NCBI RefSeq assembly: GCF_003148495.1
Contig: NZ_QGGH01000004.1
Coordinates: 496,001 to 560,000 of the forward strand
DNA length: 64,000 bases
Reading direction: 5' to 3'
Source: Mesorhizobium loti
GTDB taxonomy: Bacteria > Pseudomonadota > Alphaproteobacteria > Rhizobiales > Rhizobiaceae
The position numbers and the translations under genes are program-made. Below the pieces are notes generated by a model that was not told the origin of the DNA, did no database searches, and saw nothing but the letters and a program-made list of their open reading frames with translations. Shown in pieces: positions 45,601-54,839 of the stretch (within the stretch, counting starts at the first letter, position 1; each line of letters starts with the position of its first letter).

Positions 45601-47427
45601 ATGTCGGGACCGCAAGTCGCCATCGACCTTGGCCGCATCGAGCGCAATGCGCGCACGATCGTCGAGCGCTGCGCGCTGTCTGGCATCAAGGTGTTCGGCG
45701 TCACCAAGGGCACATGCGGCATGCCGCAAGTGGCGCGCGCCATGCTGCGCGGCGGCGTTGCCGGTATCGCCGAATCGCGCTTCGAGAACATCCGCCGGCT
45801 GCGCGACAGTGGCATCAACGCGCCGATCATGCTGCTGCGCAGTCCGCCGATGGCGCGTGTCGAGGAGGTGGTGCGCACCGTCGACATCAGCCTGCAGTCG
45901 GAACTCGCCACCATCCGCGAGATTTCGCGCATCGCCGAGCGCATGGGCCGCGTCCACGACATCATGCTGATGATCGATCTCGGCGATCTCCGCGAAGGCA
46001 TTTGGCCGAATGACCTCATCCCGACGGTCGAACAGATACTACAGTTCAATGGCGTGCGCATTGCCGGCATCGGCACCAATCTCGGCTGCTTCGGCGCCAT
46101 CATGCCGACGCCGGAAAACCTTGGGCAACTCGTCGCCCATGCCTACAAGACCGAGCGCCTGTCCGGCAAAAGCCTCGACTGGATTTCCGGGGGCGCCTCG
46201 TCGTCGCTGCCGCTGTTGCTCGAAGGCAAGCTGCCGGCCGGCATCAACAATCTGCGGGTCGGCGAGGCGATCCTGCAGGGCGGCGTCGAGACCTTCCGCG
46301 ACACGCCATGGGCCGAGCTCGAACCCGATGCCTGCCGGCTGACCAGCGACATCATCGAGGTCAAGCTCAAGCCGTCACGGCCGATCGGCCAATCGGGCTA
46401 CGACGCCTTCGGCAACCAGCCGGTCTTTCCCGACGAGGGCGACAGGCTGCGCGCCATCGCCAATATCGGCCGCGAGGACGTGCTGGTCGAGGGGCTGACA
46501 CCGATTGCCAAGGGGATACGGGTGCTCGGCGCCTCAAGCGACCATCTGCTGCTCGATGTCGCCGATGCCGATCCGCCGCCGGCTGTCGGCGACCGCGTTG
46601 CCTTCCGCATGAGCTATGGCGCCATGCTGCTGGCGATGACTTCGGAATATGTCGAGAAGGCCCCGATGCATGACGTCGAGGACTTTTCCGGCCGCAAGAT
46701 GGTGCAGATCACGGCCGAGCAGGGGGCTGCCGGCATACTGGCTCGGGAAGGCACCGGCGCGCGGCTGGAAGCGATGAATTTCGACGTCGTCGAACTGGCC
46801 GATGTCGAGCGGCCGCCATCGGGGCTGATCCGGCTGACTGCCGGCGCCGACCGTCGCATCGCCCACAAGGCGCTGACCGCAGCGGCGCGCGCGACGCATT
46901 CCTTCGGCCTGATCTGGATCGATTCCATCGCCGCCCTGATGCCCGAGGACGAGGACGGCATCGACTTGCCGCAAGGCTCGGTCTTGGCGCGTACCCTCGG
47001 CCTCGACCACAAGGCGGGTGCGCTGCAGCCGCAGCTGTCGCCGGAGAATGTCGTCATTGTCGGCTTGCGCCATGCCGACCCGGCCGAAGCACGGGTGCTG
47101 AAGGATTCACGCGTGTCGGCCTTCACCATGACCGATATCGATGCCATGGGCATGCGCGACCTGATGCATGAGGCGATACGCATCGCCACATCCGGCACGC
47201 AAGGCTTCCATGTCAGCTACTCGCCTACCGCAACCGAATTCGCGGGCTGGGCTGCGGGCTCCGGCGGGCTGACCGTGCGCGAGACGCATCGGGCGATGGA
47301 GGCGATCGCGCTCTCCGGCGGTCTGCTGTCGATGGATGTTTCGGGGCTGACCGCGGATCTGGAGCCCCGGATCGGCACCGACGTGATCAACTTCGTCATG
47401 TCGGTTTTCGGCAAGCGGATCTTGTAG
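45601..47427 (+). CDS. Fusion of alanine/ornithine-racemase-like PLP domain with degenerate arginase-fold domain
   Basis: 608 residues. Residues about 1-355 are a fold-III PLP racemase of the alanine/ornithine racemase group: VFGVTKGTCGMPQVAR (PLP Lys K36), GIAESRFENIRRLRDSG, MLLRSPP, MIDLGDLREGIWP. Residues about 364-608 align with arginase over the whole length: IWIDSIAAL, NVVIVGLRHADPAEARVLKD, AFTMTDIDAMG, GGLTVRETHRAMEAI and a SVFGKRIL end. The arginase metal ligands are mostly lost: GGDHS is G-A-D-R-R (415-419), DAHxD is D441-S-I-A-A, and the DxD pair is S541/T543. So a racemase with a pseudo-ureohydrolase module, perhaps binding arginine or ornithine. Coupled to dadA two bases upstream. 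Confidence 0.85.
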   Translation: MSGPQVAIDLGRIERNARTIVERCALSGIKVFGVTKGTCGMPQVARAMLRGGVAGIAESRFENIRRLRDSGINAPIMLLRSPPMARVEEVVRTVDISLQSELATIREISRIAERMGRVHDIMLMIDLGDLREGIWPNDLIPTVEQILQFNGVRIAGIGTNLGCFGAIMPTPENLGQLVAHAYKTERLSGKSLDWISGGASSSLPLLLEGKLPAGINNLRVGEAILQGGVETFRDTPWAELEPDACRLTSDIIEVKLKPSRPIGQSGYDAFGNQPVFPDEGDRLRAIANIGREDVLVEGLTPIAKGIRVLGASSDHLLLDVADADPPPAVGDRVAFRMSYGAMLLAMTSEYVEKAPMHDVEDFSGRKMVQITAEQGAAGILAREGTGARLEAMNFDVVELADVERPPSGLIRLTAGADRRIAHKALTAAARATHSFGLIWIDSIAALMPEDEDGIDLPQGSVLARTLGLDHKAGALQPQLSPENVVIVGLRHADPAEARVLKDSRVSAFTMTDIDAMGMRDLMHEAIRIATSGTQGFHVSYSPTATEFAGWAAGSGGLTVRETHRAMEAIALSGGLLSMDVSGLTADLEPRIGTDVINFVMSVFGKRIL

Positions 47428-47431
47428 CTGA

Positions 47432-47498
47432 GCATGGTCCCGAAAAGTGGGTTCCGGTTTTCTCGGACAAACGGAAATCGTTTGTCCAGAGACCATGC
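47432..47498. repeat. Palindromic repeat GCATGGTC type
   Basis: GCATGGTC (47432-47439) pairs with GACCATGC (47491-47498); an inner arm GGACAAACG (47465-47473) pairs with CGTTTGTCC (47479-47487). It shares CCCGAAAAGTGGG and CCGGTTTT with 30834-30880. It lies between convergent genes. Confidence 0.85.
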
Positions 47499-47513
47499 CC
47501 AAACAGACAGACC

Positions 47514-48890
47514 CTATCCCTGCACTTCGACTGCCGCGCGCCAGGCACTGGCGTAGTCGGCCCAGACCGGGTCGGTTGGCGGATCCATTCTTTCGCCTTT
47601 GCCCTGCGCCATCCGTTGATCGGTTGCCAGCAATGCGGCGCCGATGCTGGTGCCGGTGGCAGCCTCGGACGCAACAACGGCACGTGCCGTGCCGGCTGCC
47701 AGCATGCCGACAAAGAGCCGGTTGCGGGCAAAGGGCCCTTCGATTGTGGTCGGGCCGTCGGCGCCGATCAGGTCGAGGCAGGTCGCCGTCATCAACGCCA
47801 GATAGAACGAGATGGCAGCAAAGCGCTGGCCATTGTTCATGCCGTCGGCGTTGAGCCATATCGCAGTCTGATGCGGGAACGGTCCCGACCCTTGCTGGGT
47901 CGACGGCAGCAGCAGCACCTTTCGCGCCAGCACGGCGCCGACATCGGCTTCGGTCCACTGCTCCGGTAGGTCCTTCGTCAGCACGGAAAACTCGCGGCCA
48001 CCCATGAAGCGCGCCGAGGGAACGGGATCGCCGAGTGCGTTGACATTGACCAGAGTGTCGCGCGCGGCATCCAGCGCAATCTGTTTGCCGCCGACCGCCA
48101 TCGACACCACCCAGGTGCCGGTCGAGACGACGGAGAAAGGCGGTTTGTCGGAGAGAAGATGCGGCAGCAGCGAGGCGTTGGAATCATGCAGGCCGCAGAA
48201 GACCGGCGTTTGCGGATCGAGTCCGGTTCGCACCGCAACGATAGGCAGGATCGGGCCGAGGCGATCCCTCGCCGTCCGCACCGGCGCCATCAGCCCGCGC
48301 CATTCCAGGCTGTCGATCAATGATGAAAAATCCGCCGTCCACGGGTTCCACAGATCGGTGTGGCAGCCGAGTGAAGTCACCTCGTTAGCGGCGATGCCGG
48401 TCAGTCGCAAGGCCCAGTATTGCGGGTACATCAGCATCGCTGCAGCCCTGGCGAACTCCGCCGCGAAGCTTTTCTGCTGCCAGAAGAATTGTGCACCGAG
48501 ATTGAGGCCGAGCGGCAGGCGCGGCGTGCCGGTCTCGGCGAAAGGCGGGCGGATCGCTTCATAGTCCGCTGCCAGCCGGTCGGGGCCGTCGAATTCATAG
48601 TCGAGCACCGGCAGCACCAGCTCGCCCGCGGCATCGACCAGCACGCCCGTCGCGCCATGTGTCGTGATCGAAATGGCGTCGATGCGCTGTTCGCGGTTGA
48701 GGCTGGCAAGGCTGTCGAGGATGAACGTCCACAGTGCCTCGACATCGTGGCGGGGGTAGGGCGCTAGCCGCACCGGCGCATTGGCCGTGCGGCGCAGCGC
48801 GACCTCGCTCAACGTCGTGAGGTCGACCAGCGCCACTTTGGCGTTGGTCTTGCCGATGTCGATGACGGCGACGTGGCGCATCGCACTCAT
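47514..48890 (-). CDS. rhaK: L-rhamnose/rhamnulose kinase (FGGY family)
   Basis: Cytoplasmic sugar kinase of the rhamnose pathway; in Rhizobium leguminosarum RhaK is also needed for transport activity. The 458-residue protein begins [23 protein letters not shown] (phosphate loop) and has [22 protein letters not shown] and a second ATPase half with EGPFARN. The ATG at 48890 overlaps the rhaU stop (ATGA). Last gene of the minus-strand rha operon. Confidence 0.92.
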   Translation of the reverse strand: MSAMRHVAVIDIGKTNAKVALVDLTTLSEVALRRTANAPVRLAPYPRHDVEALWTFILDSLASLNREQRIDAISITTHGATGVLVDAAGELVLPVLDYEFDGPDRLAADYEAIRPPFAETGTPRLPLGLNLGAQFFWQQKSFAAEFARAAAMLMYPQYWALRLTGIAANEVTSLGCHTDLWNPWTADFSSLIDSLEWRGLMAPVRTARDRLGPILPIVAVRTGLDPQTPVFCGLHDSNASLLPHLLSDKPPFSVVSTGTWVVSMAVGGKQIALDAARDTLVNVNALGDPVPSARFMGGREFSVLTKDLPEQWTEADVGAVLARKVLLLPSTQQGSGPFPHQTAIWLNADGMNNGQRFAAISFYLALMTATCLDLIGADGPTTIEGPFARNRLFVGMLAAGTARAVVASEAATGTSIGAALLATDQRMAQGKGERMDPPTDPVWADYASAWRAAVEVQG

Positions 48891-49204
48891 GCCATATGGA
48901 ACACGGTTTCCAGCGGCACGGCCACCGGCTCGTTGTCCGGCCTGGTCTCCATGATGTCGGCCATGTGTGCCCACCAGCGCTGCATCACCGGATGCTTGGG
49001 CAGTTCGTCCATGCTGTGGTTGTCTCGCCGCCACAGCACGCCGAACAGGATATTGGTCTCTTCGTCGAGATGGATGGAATAATCGGAGACGCCGGCCTGT
49101 TTAAGCAATAAGACCAGCGACGGCCAGATCTCGTCATGGCGCTGCTTGTACTCGGCCTTCATGCCCGGCTTGAGCTTCATCTTGAACGCGTATTTCTCAG
49201 GCAT
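48887..49204 (-). CDS. rhaU: L-rhamnose mutarotase
   Basis: Small dimeric enzyme that interconverts alpha and beta L-rhamnose. The 105-residue protein has the RhaM/RhaU motifs [19 protein letters not shown] (His catalytic), [10 protein letters not shown] and [15 protein letters not shown]. Overlaps neighbours at both ends, in the order T-P-Q-U-K known from Rhizobium. Confidence 0.94.
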   Translation of the reverse strand: MPEKYAFKMKLKPGMKAEYKQRHDEIWPSLVLLLKQAGVSDYSIHLDEETNILFGVLWRRDNHSMDELPKHPVMQRWWAHMADIMETRPDNEPVAVPLETVFHMA

Positions 49205-50199
49205 CAGCTGTTACCACGCAGCCGCCGCCAGACAATCGGCAGCGCGATGACGATGATCAGCAGCAGGCCGATGAAGATCGACATGACGATGCCGGGCACG
49301 TTGAGCAGGCCAAGCCCGAAGGTCACCAGCCCCATGATGAGGGCGGCGAGCACGACGCCAACAATGCTGCCGGCGCCACCAAGAATGCTGACGCCGCCGA
49401 GTACCACCATGGTGATGACTTCCAGCTCGTAACCCTGTGCGATCGACGGTCGCGTCGAACCGAGCCGCGAGGTTATCAGCACCGAGGCGATGCCCGACAT
49501 CAGCCCGGTCAGGCAGAACAGCATGAACTTGGTGCGGCCGACGCGCACGCCGGAAAATTGTGCAGCGACCGGATTGTTGCCGATGGCAAAGACGCGACGG
49601 CCGAAACTCGTGCGGTGCAGAAGGAACCAGTAAACGACGGCAGCGATCAGAAAGAGCACAAGTTCGAACGACACCACCCACCAGACATAGCCCTGGCCGA
49701 AAAAGGCGAAGCTTTCGGGATAGCCCTTGTAGGCCTGGTCGCCGAGGATGATGAAGGCGATGCCGCGAAACAGGCTCATCGTGCCGATGGTGACGACGAT
49801 CGAGGGCAGGCCGAGCCTTGTCACCAGCAACCCGTTGAAGGCGCCGCAACCAAGCCCGACGACGATGCCGATCAGCACCAGCACCGGTGTGCCGGCGCCG
49901 GCCTGCACGGCCATGCCCATCATGGTCGACGCCAGCGCGATGATGGCGGCCACCGACAGATCGATCTCGCCCGAGATGATCAGCAGCGCCATGGCAAAGG
50001 CGATCAGACCCTTCTCGGTGAAATTGAAGGTGAGATCGGACAGCGAATACGGGTCGAGGAAATAGGGCGAGGCGAAGCTGTTGATGGCGAAGATGGCGAC
50101 GGCCACCACGACCAGCAGCGCTTCCCAGGAAAAGATCGCCGCACGGAACGGCTTGTCGAGCCGGTCGGGAATGTGGCGCGGGGCAGGGATGTCGGTCAT
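49204..50199 (-). CDS. rhaQ: Rhamnose ABC transporter permease RhaQ
   Basis: Inner-membrane permease of the BPD_transp_2 family, 331 residues with about nine or ten helices and the conserved [20 protein letters not shown] and [14 protein letters not shown]. Shares one base with the rhaU start and overlaps rhaP by an ATGA junction. Forms a heterodimer with RhaP. Confidence 0.91.
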   Translation of the reverse strand: MTDIPAPRHIPDRLDKPFRAAIFSWEALLVVVAVAIFAINSFASPYFLDPYSLSDLTFNFTEKGLIAFAMALLIISGEIDLSVAAIIALASTMMGMAVQAGAGTPVLVLIGIVVGLGCGAFNGLLVTRLGLPSIVVTIGTMSLFRGIAFIILGDQAYKGYPESFAFFGQGYVWWVVSFELVLFLIAAVVYWFLLHRTSFGRRVFAIGNNPVAAQFSGVRVGRTKFMLFCLTGLMSGIASVLITSRLGSTRPSIAQGYELEVITMVVLGGVSILGGAGSIVGVVLAALIMGLVTFGLGLLNVPGIVMSIFIGLLLIIVIALPIVWRRLRGNS

Positions 50200-51176
50200 G
50201 TCACCGCCTCCACCTTTCTGAGGATGATGCGGCCCTGCTGGCGTTCGCCGCGCGCGTTGAGCACGACGGCCAGAATGATGGCGCTGCCCGAAATCGCCAT
50301 CTGCCAGAAGGGTGAGATGTTGATGACCGGCAGCGCGTTGGAGATGATGCCGAGGAACAGCGCCCCCAACACCGCGCCGCCGACCGAGCCGATGCCGCCG
50401 GCGATGGAAATGCCGCCAATGACGCAGGCGGCGATGATGTTAAGCTCATAGCCGTTGGCGACCTCGACCGAGGCGATCACATAGCGCGAGATCCAGAGAT
50501 AGCCCGAGAGGCCGCCGATCATGCCGGAGATGCAGAAGACGATGAATTTCGTCCGGCCGACATCAATGCCGGCATAGACTGAAGCCGTCGGGTTGACGCC
50601 GATGGCATAGATCGAGCGGCCGAGCGCGGTGCGCGTCATCAAGACGAAGAACAGCGCAATGACCAGGATGGCGATCCACGACAGCACCGGAATGCCGAGG
50701 AAGGCCGCACGCTGGAAGCCGATGAAGTCCGGGCTCATCTTGTCGGCATTGACCCAGGCGCCGCCGGACAGGACGAAGGTGGCGCCGCGATAGATGGTCA
50801 GCGTACCCAATGTGACCACGATCGAAGGGATGTTTAGCCGCCACACCAAAAGGCCGTTGATGGCGCCGAGCACCAGCCCGACCAGCAGTGCGATGACGAT
50901 CAGCAGCGGGATCGGGATCGCCGGATGCGCGGCGTTCAGCATCGCCACCACCATGCCGGTGAAGCAGAGGTTGGACGCCATCGACAGATCGATCGACCGG
51001 GTCAGGATGACGACCATCTGGCCCAGCGCCAGGATCATCAGGATCGAGGTGTCGTTGAACACTTGGCGCAGATTGCCGGGGTCGGCAAAGGCCGGGAAGC
51101 GCGTCGAGATCAATCCGATCAGCACGACGATGGCCGCGAACAGCCAGATTTCACGGTATTTGAGGAAAGCCTTCAT
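50196..51176 (-). CDS. rhaP: Rhamnose ABC transporter permease RhaP
   Basis: Second permease subunit, 326 residues, same family: RSIDLSMASNLCFTGM and GGISIAGGIGSVGGAVLG. Start at 51176 overlaps the rhaT stop (ATGA); end overlaps rhaQ. Partner of RhaQ, powered by RhaT and fed by RhaS. Confidence 0.91.
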   Translation of the reverse strand: MKAFLKYREIWLFAAIVVLIGLISTRFPAFADPGNLRQVFNDTSILMILALGQMVVILTRSIDLSMASNLCFTGMVVAMLNAAHPAIPIPLLIVIALLVGLVLGAINGLLVWRLNIPSIVVTLGTLTIYRGATFVLSGGAWVNADKMSPDFIGFQRAAFLGIPVLSWIAILVIALFFVLMTRTALGRSIYAIGVNPTASVYAGIDVGRTKFIVFCISGMIGGLSGYLWISRYVIASVEVANGYELNIIAACVIGGISIAGGIGSVGGAVLGALFLGIISNALPVINISPFWQMAISGSAIILAVVLNARGERQQGRIILRKVEAVT

Positions 51177-52714
51177 GCCGCGATCCCTGCTGCTGTCCTG
51201 ACAAGCGTCTCGGCGTCCAGTCCCTTGTTGTCGTAGACCGCTGCGACGAGACCCTCGCGCATGACGACGACGCGGTCGGACATGCCGAGGATTTCAGGCA
51301 GTTCCGACGACACCATGATCACCGACAGGCCTTGCGCCACTAACTCGGCCATGAAGCCGTGCACTGCTGCCTTGGAGCCGATGTCGATGCCCTTGGTCGG
51401 CTCGTCCAGGATGATCACCTTGGGCGCGGTCGCCAACCATTTGGCGATGACGATCTTCTGCTGGTTGCCGCCCGACAGCGTGCCGACCTCCTGGCTGAGC
51501 GAGGAGGCCCTGAGGTCGAGCCGCTCGGTGTAGGAACGGGCGAGCGCAAATTCCTCGGACAACCGAAGCAGGCCTGACTTGGAGGTGCGCTTGAGCGACG
51601 GCAGCGAGACGTTCTGGAAGATCGGCAGGCCGATCACCACGCCTTGCTTGCCGCGTTCTTCCGGCACATAGACGATGCCGGCATCGATGGAATCCGCCGC
51701 CGATTTCGGCGCGATCGTCTTGCCTTCCAGCGTGATCGTGCCGCTTGAGGTGCGGGTAATGCCTGATATCGCCTGCATCACCTCGCTGCGCCCAGCGCCG
51801 ACCAGGCCGTAGAAGCCGAGGATCTCGCCCTTGTGCAACTCGAAGCCGATATCGTTGAATTCGGTCGGGTGCGACAGGCCGGAGACGGAGAGCACCGGTG
51901 CGCCGATCTCGGCCTTGCGTTGCGGGAAGATGTGATCGACGGCGCGGCCGACCATCAGGCGCACGATCTGGCTCTGGCCGGCATCCCTGATCAGGCCTTC
52001 ACCGACCATCTCGCCATCGCGGAACACCGTGTAGCGGTCGGCGATGCGGTAGATCTCGTCGAACTTGTGGCTGATGAACAGGATCGCCTTGCCTTCGCTC
52101 TTGAGGAACTCAATGAGCAGGAAAAGCTCCTCGATCTCCTTCATCGAAAGGGCGGCGGTCGGCTCGTCCATGATGACGATCTGCGCGTCGATCGACATGG
52201 CACGCGCAACGGCGACCAGATGCTTGTTGGCGATGCCGAGGTCCTTCAGCCGCGCGTCGGCGCCGATATGGCCGGCATGCATGGTGTCGAGCACCTCGCG
52301 CGCATTCTTGCGCATCGTGCGCCAGTCGATGGTGCCGAAGCGCGTGCGTGGCGCGTGGCCGAGAAAGATATTTTCGGCAACCGTCAAATCGTCGAACAGC
52401 ACGGTTTCCTGGTGGATGGCGGTGACGCCATAGCCGAAGGCGGCATGCGCGCTGGGCAGGGTGACGGCCTGGCCGTCGATGCTGATTGTGCCCTCGTCAG
52501 GCTGGTAGATGCCGGTCATGATCTTGACCAGCGTCGACTTGCCGGCGCCGTTCTCGCCGATCAGCGCGGTTACCTGGCCCGGATAGAGCGACAGGCTGAC
52601 ATTGTGCAGCGCGCGCACGCCGGGAAAGCTTTTGGAGATGCCGGACAGAGTCAGGCGTGGGGCCGAGGCCAGAGGCCGCTCCTTCACCGTGCCGGGTTGG
52701 GCTGTCGTGTCCAT
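51173..52714 (-). CDS. rhaT: Rhamnose ABC transporter ATP-binding protein RhaT
   Basis: A 513-residue duplicated sugar ATPase: Walker [10 protein letters not shown], Walker B IVIMDEPTAALS in the first half; degenerate [18 protein letters not shown] and IILDEPTKGID in the second. The ATG at 52714 is preferred to an in-frame upstream start. A GC-rich hairpin in the spacer separates it from rhaS and may set its lower expression. Confidence 0.93.
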   Translation of the reverse strand: MDTTAQPGTVKERPLASAPRLTLSGISKSFPGVRALHNVSLSLYPGQVTALIGENGAGKSTLVKIMTGIYQPDEGTISIDGQAVTLPSAHAAFGYGVTAIHQETVLFDDLTVAENIFLGHAPRTRFGTIDWRTMRKNAREVLDTMHAGHIGADARLKDLGIANKHLVAVARAMSIDAQIVIMDEPTAALSMKEIEELFLLIEFLKSEGKAILFISHKFDEIYRIADRYTVFRDGEMVGEGLIRDAGQSQIVRLMVGRAVDHIFPQRKAEIGAPVLSVSGLSHPTEFNDIGFELHKGEILGFYGLVGAGRSEVMQAISGITRTSSGTITLEGKTIAPKSAADSIDAGIVYVPEERGKQGVVIGLPIFQNVSLPSLKRTSKSGLLRLSEEFALARSYTERLDLRASSLSQEVGTLSGGNQQKIVIAKWLATAPKVIILDEPTKGIDIGSKAAVHGFMAELVAQGLSVIMVSSELPEILGMSDRVVVMREGLVAAVYDNKGLDAETLVRTAAGIAA

Positions 52715-52750
52715 AGTCGTATCAAGCCCTGAAAACAAGGTCCGTTTAAA

Positions 52751-52780
52751 GTCGCGGCGGGACGTGAGCCCCGCCGCGAC
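52751..52780 (-). terminator. Hairpin between rhaS and rhaT
   Basis: GTCGCGGCGGG (52751-52761) pairs perfectly with CCCGCCGCGAC (52770-52780). On the minus strand it is followed by TTTAAA. It is placed like the chvE-gguA attenuator and probably makes the binding protein more abundant than the transporter. Confidence 0.65.
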
Positions 52781-52799
52781 AGCCTGAAAGGGCTCCAGA

Positions 52800-53795
52800 T
52801 CAATAGATCTTGGAGAACTTCTCGATGTTCGACTTGTCGAACTGGAAGGGCGGAGCCATCGCAGCCGAATTGGTGTCGTCGAGCGTGACCTTGCCGACGC
52901 GGCCGATCGACAGCGTGGCGCCGGGCTTCGCCTCTTCCTTCTTCACTGCCAGATCATGGGCGAGGTAGACGGCCGAGTAGCCGAGGTCGATCGGGTTCCA
53001 CAGCGCGACCGCCTGGCTGGAACCGTTGTCGATGAATTTCTTGAACTCGGACGGCAGCGCGAGGCCGGTGACATTGACCTTGCCGATCAGGTTTTCGTCG
53101 GTGACGACCTGGGCGGCGGCAACGACGCCGACGGTGGTCGGCGCTATGATCGCCTTGAGGTTCGGGTAGGACTTCAGCAGGCCCTTGGCCTCGTCCGTGC
53201 TCTTGGCCGAATCGTCATCGCCATAGACGGTGGCGACGAGTTTGATCTTGGGGAACTTCTCCGGCAGGATTTTCTTGGCCGCATCGATCCAGGCGTTCTG
53301 GTTGGTCGCGGTCGAGGAGGCCGACAGGATGGCGACGTCGCCGCCTTCAGGCAGGTAGTCGGCGGCGAGCTTGATGATGGTCTCGCCGATCAGGCCGGTA
53401 TCGGACGGGTTGAGGTGAAGCTGGCGGCCTTCCTTGGCGACGCCCGAATCCCACGAGATGACGGTGATGCCGCGCTCCATGGCCTTCTTCAGCACCGGCA
53501 CCAGCGCATCCGCGTCATTGGCCGAAATGGCGATGGCGTTGACCTTCTGGGCGATCAGCGAATTGACCACTTCGATCTGCGCTTCGGCGGTCGCCTTGGT
53601 CGGGCCGGTGTAGATGATGTCGACATCGCCGAGTTCCTTGGCCGCCTCTTCGGCGCCCTTGTTGGCGGCATCGAAGAAGCCGTTGCCAAGCGACTTCACC
53701 ACCAGCGCGATCTTGACGTTTTCGGCATAGGCTGCATTCACGAACATGGCGGCTGAAAAGGCCGCCGTTACCATCAATTTCTTCAAGAAGCTCAT
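52800..53795 (-). CDS. rhaS: Rhamnose-binding periplasmic protein RhaS
   Basis: Periplasmic receptor of the RhaSTPQ importer, 331-residue precursor with a signal peptide (about 1-24, ending AAYA before ENVKIALV). The family core KSLGNGFFDAANKGAEEAAKELG, AISANDADAL and WDSGVAKEG is present. First transporter gene, 55 bases after rhaR. Confidence 0.92.
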   Translation of the reverse strand: MSFLKKLMVTAAFSAAMFVNAAYAENVKIALVVKSLGNGFFDAANKGAEEAAKELGDVDIIYTGPTKATAEAQIEVVNSLIAQKVNAIAISANDADALVPVLKKAMERGITVISWDSGVAKEGRQLHLNPSDTGLIGETIIKLAADYLPEGGDVAILSASSTATNQNAWIDAAKKILPEKFPKIKLVATVYGDDDSAKSTDEAKGLLKSYPNLKAIIAPTTVGVVAAAQVVTDENLIGKVNVTGLALPSEFKKFIDNGSSQAVALWNPIDLGYSAVYLAHDLAVKKEEAKPGATLSIGRVGKVTLDDTNSAAMAPPFQFDKSNIEKFSKIY

Positions 53796-53850
53796 CGAAT
53801 ATCCTCCCTTGAGCGTTGCATTCCATCGTCGCTGCGGGCGTGAGGGTGTC

Positions 53851-54654
53851 TCAGGCCTGCAGTGAAGATTCTTCCTTTGCCGATTTGCGGGCGACGATCA
53901 GCGTCACGCCGGCGGTCTCTAACATCTTGGCCTCCCGATCCTCGATGCCGTCATCGGTGATGACGGTAGCGATGCGCGACAGGCCGCACAGGATCAGGCT
54001 GGAGCGTTTGCGGAATTTTGACGAGTCGACCAGCACCACCAGTTCGTCGGCCTGGTCGATCAGCTTCTGCTCCGCCTGGATCAGCAGCGGATCGCCCTCC
54101 ATCAGGCCGAGCGGCCCGAGCCCCTGCGCGCCCATGAACATGCGGCGCGCATAGAAATTGCGCGTCACGTCATTGTCGAAGGGCGACAGGATGATGTTCT
54201 GCTCGCGATAGATGGTGCCTCCCGACAACATCACCGTGTTCTTGGAATGCTTGAGCAGGTGCTCGGCGATCGGGAACGAATTGGTGAAGATCGGCATGCG
54301 GCGGCCGGTCAGGAAATGCACCATCTGGAAGGTGGTGGTGCCGCCATTGATGATGATCGGCTCGCCATCCTTGCACAGCTCGACCGCTTCACGCGCGATT
54401 GCCCGCTTCTGCGAGGCGTTGATGGTTTCGTTGACGGAAAAGGGCCGGCCGGCCAGCCCGATGAACTGCGGCGGCGAGATTGCTTCAGCGCCACCGCGCA
54501 CGCGGCGCAGGCGTTTCTGGACATGGAGAGCCGCGATATCGCGCCGGATCGTCGCCTCGGAGGACTCCGTCAGGTCGACCATCTCCTGCACCGTCACAAC
54601 AGGCTTTTCCTGGACGGCGGACAGAATAATCCTGTGGCGCTCTTTTTCGTGCAT
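53851..54654 (-). CDS. rhaR: DeoR-family regulator of the rhamnose operon
   Basis: A 267-residue DeoR-type regulator: N-terminal helix-turn-helix (VTVQEMVDLTESSEATIRRDIAAL, about 20-43) and a sugar-phosphate-sensing domain with INGGTTTFQMVHFL and VMLSGGTIY. In R. leguminosarum RhaR controls both rha transcripts. The ATG at 54654 has GGGAGGAA; an earlier in-frame start exists. The divergent spacer contains a nested palindrome suited to its binding. Confidence 0.92.
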   Translation of the reverse strand: MHEKERHRIILSAVQEKPVVTVQEMVDLTESSEATIRRDIAALHVQKRLRRVRGGAEAISPPQFIGLAGRPFSVNETINASQKRAIAREAVELCKDGEPIIINGGTTTFQMVHFLTGRRMPIFTNSFPIAEHLLKHSKNTVMLSGGTIYREQNIILSPFDNDVTRNFYARRMFMGAQGLGPLGLMEGDPLLIQAEQKLIDQADELVVLVDSSKFRKRSSLILCGLSRIATVITDDGIEDREAKMLETAGVTLIVARKSAKEESSLQA

Positions 54655-54696
54655 GGTTCCTCCCTGCCTAAGCATCTAGGCACCCAAAACGCGCAG

Positions 54697-54769
54697 TGTC
54701 AATCATTTCCGATCATATAATTTCATTGTGCAGTGCAATATGATCGATCTTGATCGTTTATGATTGACA
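54697..54769. promoter_or_regulatory. Nested palindrome in the rhaR-rhaD spacer, candidate RhaR operator
   Basis: TGTCAATCAT (54697-54706) pairs with ATGATTGACA (54760-54769), with inner GATCATAT (54711-54718) and ATATGATC (54738-54745), and ATTG/CAAT (54725-54739) at the centre. Such symmetry in the divergent promoter of a DeoR-regulated locus is a strong candidate operator. RhaR binding is inferred. Confidence 0.65.
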
Positions 54770-54839
54770 AGCCAGATGCTTCCGTGGAAATTCAGGCCAA
54801 ATGGGCCGCACCTTTGCGTGCCTTTCGGGAGGATACCCT

